Source of the DNA: Dysgonamonadaceae bacterium | GTDB lineage: Bacteria; Bacteroidota; Bacteroidia; Bacteroidales; Dysgonomonadaceae | Length of the DNA stretch: 33,326 nucleotides | Assembly: GCA_031272205.1 (NCBI GenBank) | Contig: JAISUH010000078.1 | Span: forward strand, 1 to 33,326 | Reading direction: 5' to 3' | Part shown: positions 30,658-33,326 of the stretch, piece by piece | How positions within the stretch are numbered: position 1 is the stretch's first letter | Layout: every line of letters begins with the position of its first letter | The notes under the pieces: model-generated | Told to the model about the DNA's origin: nothing | The model's input: only the letters and a program-made list of their open reading frames with translations | Databases searched by the model: none | Made by a program: the position numbers and the translations under genes

Positions 30658-30692
30658 AGGCGGCTTAAAGGAAAGATTCCCTCAAGCCGCCT
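30658..30692 (-). terminator. Rho-independent terminator of the Ser-rich lipoprotein gene
   Basis: AGGCGGCTT / AAGCCGCCT 9-bp stem; on the minus strand followed by TCC then a T8 run. Confidence 0.75.
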
Positions 30693-30719
30693 CCGGAATT
30701 TTATGAAAAATGGAATAAA

Positions 30720-32375
30720 CTATCTGCTGCGGGTCGAAGATCTTGAACTCGTTGAGTTTGAACTGCTACTGCTGCGGGAAGATGTTGTGGTTCCGCTGCT
30801 GCGGGTAGAAGAACTCGACGATGTGCTTACGCTGCTGCTTTTTTCGCTCGAAGATGAACTGCGGGTCGAAGAAGAGCTTGCAGCGGCATTATTGCTTCGG
30901 GATGAAGCGCTCACGCTTGAGCTTTCCGAATTACCCGAACTTCTCGAAGAAGATGTCGCAGCGCTGTTGCTACTCTTAACGGAGGAAGAAGTGGCTGTCG
31001 CCGGCGTTCTCGTCGAAGACGAACTGCTGCTCGAACTTACCGCTGAACGACTGCTGCCACTGCTCGAAGAAGTAGAGCTATTGCTGTTCCTGACGGAAGT
31101 TGAAGTGGTTGTCGCCGGCGTTCTCGTCGAAGACGAACTGCTGCTCGAACTTACCGTTGAGCGGCTGCTGCCGTTGCTCGAAGAAGTCGCCGTAGTAGTA
31201 GTACCATTGCTGTTTCTGACAGAGGAATAGCTGGTTGCCGCCGGCGTTCTCGTCGATGACGAACTGTTTGACGAACGACTGTTTTCGTTGTTAGAAGAAG
31301 TGGTCGCCGAACTGTTTGACGAACGATTGCTTTCGCTGTTCGAAGAAGTGGTCGCCGAACTGTTGTTGTTTCTGTTGGTCGTTGTATTGGTCGTTGTCGG
31401 AGTTCTTGTCGAGGATGAATTGCTGTTCGAGGTTCCCGACGAACGGCTGCTTCCGGAAGAACTGCTGTTGGTTGTTCCTGTATTGCGGGATGTCGAACCG
31501 GATGTACTCCTTCCCGTCGTCGAACTCGATGTTGAACTTGAGCGGCTCGAACCGGAAACCGACGAGTTCGACGTTCCGGACGTCCGGCTTGTTCCGCTGG
31601 AACGGGGTTGAATCGTGCTCGCACTCGAAGTCTTGGAAACTTCGGGACGATAGACGCTTACCGAGCGGCTGCTAACCGACGAACGTCCGGCGCGGCTTGA
31701 GCTCTCCAAACGGCGAACGGTTACGCTGCGCCCCGTAGTATTGCGGTAATCATCGGCGCTGGGGCCGCTGAAATAGCGGTTGTTGTTGTAAATGTACGTG
31801 TTATTGATGATCGTTGTACTTCTGTATAGGTTATCGCGATAAGCGACTCCTGCATAATAGCGGTACATATTGCTGTTGTACATATATCTGTTGGGCAGGA
31901 ATACCCAATAATGCGAGGGCAAGTTGATATTGATGCTGATACCGATACCGGGACCCATCGGAGCCCAGCCGTAATATCCGCCGCCGCTTCTCCACGATAC
32001 CCATGCAGGCGCCCATTCGTAGCCGGGAATCCATGCCCAGCCGTAATAATTGTCGTAATACCAGCGGCCGTAGTGGAACGGAGCCCAACCCCACGAATAA
32101 TTGGAAATCCAAGTGTTTCCGTAATCGGTCATCGTCCAGTAACCATTCGTGGCATAAGGATGAAAACCGCTCGCCACACGAGGAACCCAAACGTATCCGT
32201 AATCGTAGTTTTCTATCCATGTCCCGTGAGGATACAGATTATCGTAAAAGGTCTGGAAACTGATGGTACCGTCGTCGTAATACGACCGCGAATAAGCGCT
32301 GTCGTAGAGAGACATGCAGGACGAAAACGCAAGCATCAGCGATGCAATAATGAGTGTATGCTTAATTGTTTTCAT
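30720..32375 (-). CDS. DUF6600-like Trp/Tyr-rich lipoprotein with long Ser/Thr/Asn-rich C-terminal repeat tail
   Basis: Lipobox MLAFSSC; FYDNLYPHGTWIENYDYGYVWVPRV...GYWTMTDYGNTWISNYSWGWAPFHYGRWYYDNYYGWAWIPGYEWAPAWVSW; then a tail of several hundred residues of repeated SSSSSTRTPATTTSTSVRNSNS... units. Confidence 0.85.
   Translation of the reverse strand: MKTIKHTLIIASLMLAFSSCMSLYDSAYSRSYYDDGTISFQTFYDNLYPHGTWIENYDYGYVWVPRVASGFHPYATNGYWTMTDYGNTWISNYSWGWAPFHYGRWYYDNYYGWAWIPGYEWAPAWVSWRSGGGYYGWAPMGPGIGISININLPSHYWVFLPNRYMYNSNMYRYYAGVAYRDNLYRSTTIINNTYIYNNNRYFSGPSADDYRNTTGRSVTVRRLESSSRAGRSSVSSRSVSVYRPEVSKTSSASTIQPRSSGTSRTSGTSNSSVSGSSRSSSTSSSTTGRSTSGSTSRNTGTTNSSSSGSSRSSGTSNSNSSSTRTPTTTNTTTNRNNNSSATTSSNSESNRSSNSSATTSSNNENSRSSNSSSSTRTPAATSYSSVRNSNGTTTTATSSSNGSSRSTVSSSSSSSSTRTPATTTSTSVRNSNSSTSSSSGSSRSAVSSSSSSSSTRTPATATSSSVKSSNSAATSSSRSSGNSESSSVSASSRSNNAAASSSSTRSSSSSEKSSSVSTSSSSSTRSSGTTTSSRSSSSSNSTSSRSSTRSR
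30950..31390. repeat. Imperfect tandem coding repeat (114-bp and 126-bp spacing) in the Ser-rich tail
   Basis: GTCGCCGGCGTTCTCGTCGAAGACGAACTGCTGCTCGAACTTACCG near 30997 and 31111, related GCCGCCGGCGTTCTCGTCGATGACGAACTG near 31237. Confidence 0.75.
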
Positions 32376-32587
32376 AACTGTAAATTTTTAAAGGTTTACG
32401 AACTTCTTTATTTTGTTAATATGACGAAAAATAGCCGGAAAGGTTTAACGTTTCGGAAAAAGCATTGCAATTTCTTGATGGTTATCCATAGTTTATAGTT
32501 TTTAGTTCTTCGGGGGACAGCCTCTTTGATAATCGAAAAATTCGTAGGATTTTCATATCAATAGAATGGCAAGGCGCCCCACCAATG

Positions 32588-32605
32588 CAACCCCGTACGG
32601 GGTTG
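32588..32605. repeat. 18-bp perfect palindrome
   Basis: CAACCCCGTACGGGGTTG. Confidence 0.8.
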
Positions 32606-32672
32606 AACGATATTTAGCCCCTTGGTTTCTATGGATATGAATGGCCTGCGGCCAAAAACCTTCCTCAAAATT

Positions 32673-32773
32673 CCCTTAGTAGCCCAAGGCGCCACACATC
32701 GATTGCCCTTATTTTCCTGATAAATAATGGAATAAGGGCGAGAATAGGGGGATAAATTCGTGGCTACTAAGGG
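32673..32773. repeat. Nested inverted repeat element of 101 bp
   Basis: Outer arms CCCTTAGTAGCC (32673-32684) / GGCTACTAAGGG (32762-32773); inner arms GCCCTTATT (32705-32713) / AATAAGGGC (32731-32739). Confidence 0.75.
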
Positions 32774-32782
32774 GTAGGCAAA

Positions 32783-32816
32783 AAACTTTCCAAGTTTTCG
32801 AAAACTTGGAAAGTTT
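32783..32816. repeat. 34-bp perfect palindrome, copy 1
   Basis: AAACTTTCCAAGTTTTCGAAAACTTGGAAAGTTT. Confidence 0.9.
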
Positions 32817-32866
32817 ATCCCTCTTTACCACGTGCCGCCCCTCGGCGGGACTTGTATGGTATTTTT

Positions 32867-32894
32867 GTAGAGACGCGGCATGCCACGTCTCTAC
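32867..32894. repeat. 28-bp near-perfect palindrome
   Basis: GTAGAGACGCGGCA / TGCCACGTCTCTAC, one mismatched pair. Confidence 0.85.
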
Positions 32895-32947
32895 GATTAG
32901 CAATGCCGTATCTGTATGGCTGAAAGCCTTTTTGAACGGAGGTATTC

Positions 32948-33110
32948 TTGTCTCGTTAGAGACAAAATGTTGGTAGAAGACAGGTGAATAATCGCCTCAC
33001 CGTCCCGTCAGGGACGGAATGTGAAAAAACATATACATATCGCGTACCTGACGGCACGCTGGGATTGTGGGGGCGTCTCAATTCTACCAACATAATGTGC
33101 TTGACGGCAC
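32948..33110. repeat. Composite REP/MITE-like segment with inverted flanks
   Basis: TTGTCTC-GTTA-GAGACAA hairpin (32948-32965); ATGTTGGTAGAA (32967-32978) inverted as TTCTACCAACAT (33082-33093); CCGTCCC-GTCA-GGGACGG hairpin (33000-33017); TGACGGCAC direct repeats (33049-33057, 33102-33110). Confidence 0.7.
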
Positions 33111-33159
33111 ATATAGCGACTTTACACCCAGCTCTGAAAGCCCGCAAGCAATGAAAGAA

Positions 33160-33200
33160 GTGCTGCCCATTCGGGCAGTTGGTTGGTGATTTCGCAGCAC
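33160..33200. repeat. Overlapping alternative inverted repeats
   Basis: CTGCCC-ATTC-GGGCAG (33163-33178) inside GTGCTGC (33160-33166) / GCAGCAC (33194-33200); the two stems are mutually exclusive. Confidence 0.6.
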
Positions 33201-33229
33201 CGCAGGTAACGCTACAACAACCTGTTATT

Positions 33230-33262
33230 AAACCTGTTAGGTTTAAAAAACCTAACAGGTTT
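33230..33262. repeat. 15-bp perfect inverted repeat
   Basis: AAACCTGTTAGGTTT-AAA-AAACCTAACAGGTTT. Confidence 0.9.
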
Positions 33263-33288
33263 GATTCGGGTGGTTACAAATACATTTC

Positions 33289-33321
33289 AAACTTTCCAAG
33301 TTTTCAAAACTTGGAAAGTTT
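33289..33321. repeat. Second copy of the AAACTTTCCAAGTTTT palindrome
   Basis: AAACTTTCCAAGTTTT-C-AAAACTTGGAAAGTTT, same arms as 32783-32816. Confidence 0.9.
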
Positions 33322-33326
33322 ACTCA

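Noticed and set aside
30703-31230. 175-aa Leu/Glu/Val-rich plus-strand ORF (LLLLEEVE repeats), superficially a coiled coil
   Set aside because: Exact antisense of the Ser-rich repeat tail; the composition is explained by reverse-complement Ser/Thr codons.
32709-33147. 64-aa and 63-aa minus-strand ORFs in the right-edge repeat region
   Set aside because: Translate through palindromes; no coding signature.
32783-33321. Possible CRISPR-like repeat pair
   Set aside because: Only two palindromic copies about 500 bp apart, no regular spacers, no cas genes in the window.

Overview
Bacteroidetes-like chromosomal window of about 33.3 kb, mostly housekeeping and biosynthetic genes on the minus strand. 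In coordinate order it holds:
- A truncated fimbrillin/FISUMP-type lipoprotein (runs off base 1, absent from the ORF track) with an unlisted 58-aa ORF upstream.
- A divergent DJ-1/PfpI - HxlR pair.
- tdk, mutS and a sirtuin.
- A tandem FKBP pair (one without a signal peptide, one lipoprotein).
- A compact nine-gene branched-chain amino acid (BCAA) operon, transcribed leuA-leuC-leuD-[leuA2/cimA-like]-leuB-ilvD-ilvB-ilvN-ilvC.
- A complete Na+-translocating NADH:quinone reductase operon, nqrABCDEF.
- A second FISUMP lipoprotein, a CopA-type P1B ATPase, and a DUF6600-like lipoprotein with a long Ser-rich repeat tail.
- About 0.8 kb of densely packed palindromic repeats at the right edge.

The most interesting item is not in the ORF track. 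Upstream of leuA there is what looks like a complete ribosome-mediated transcription attenuator. It has a 21-codon leader peptide (MNNNNIDILVISILLLESFSV, 10/21 Ile/Leu/Val) and a perfect 10-bp candidate antiterminator whose 5' arm overlaps the leader stop codon. A competing 11-bp terminator hairpin with a T7 tract follows, and a Bacteroidetes-type promoter (TTTG-N19-TTACTTTG) lies upstream. All functional statements are inferences from sequence reading; no searches or folding programs were run.
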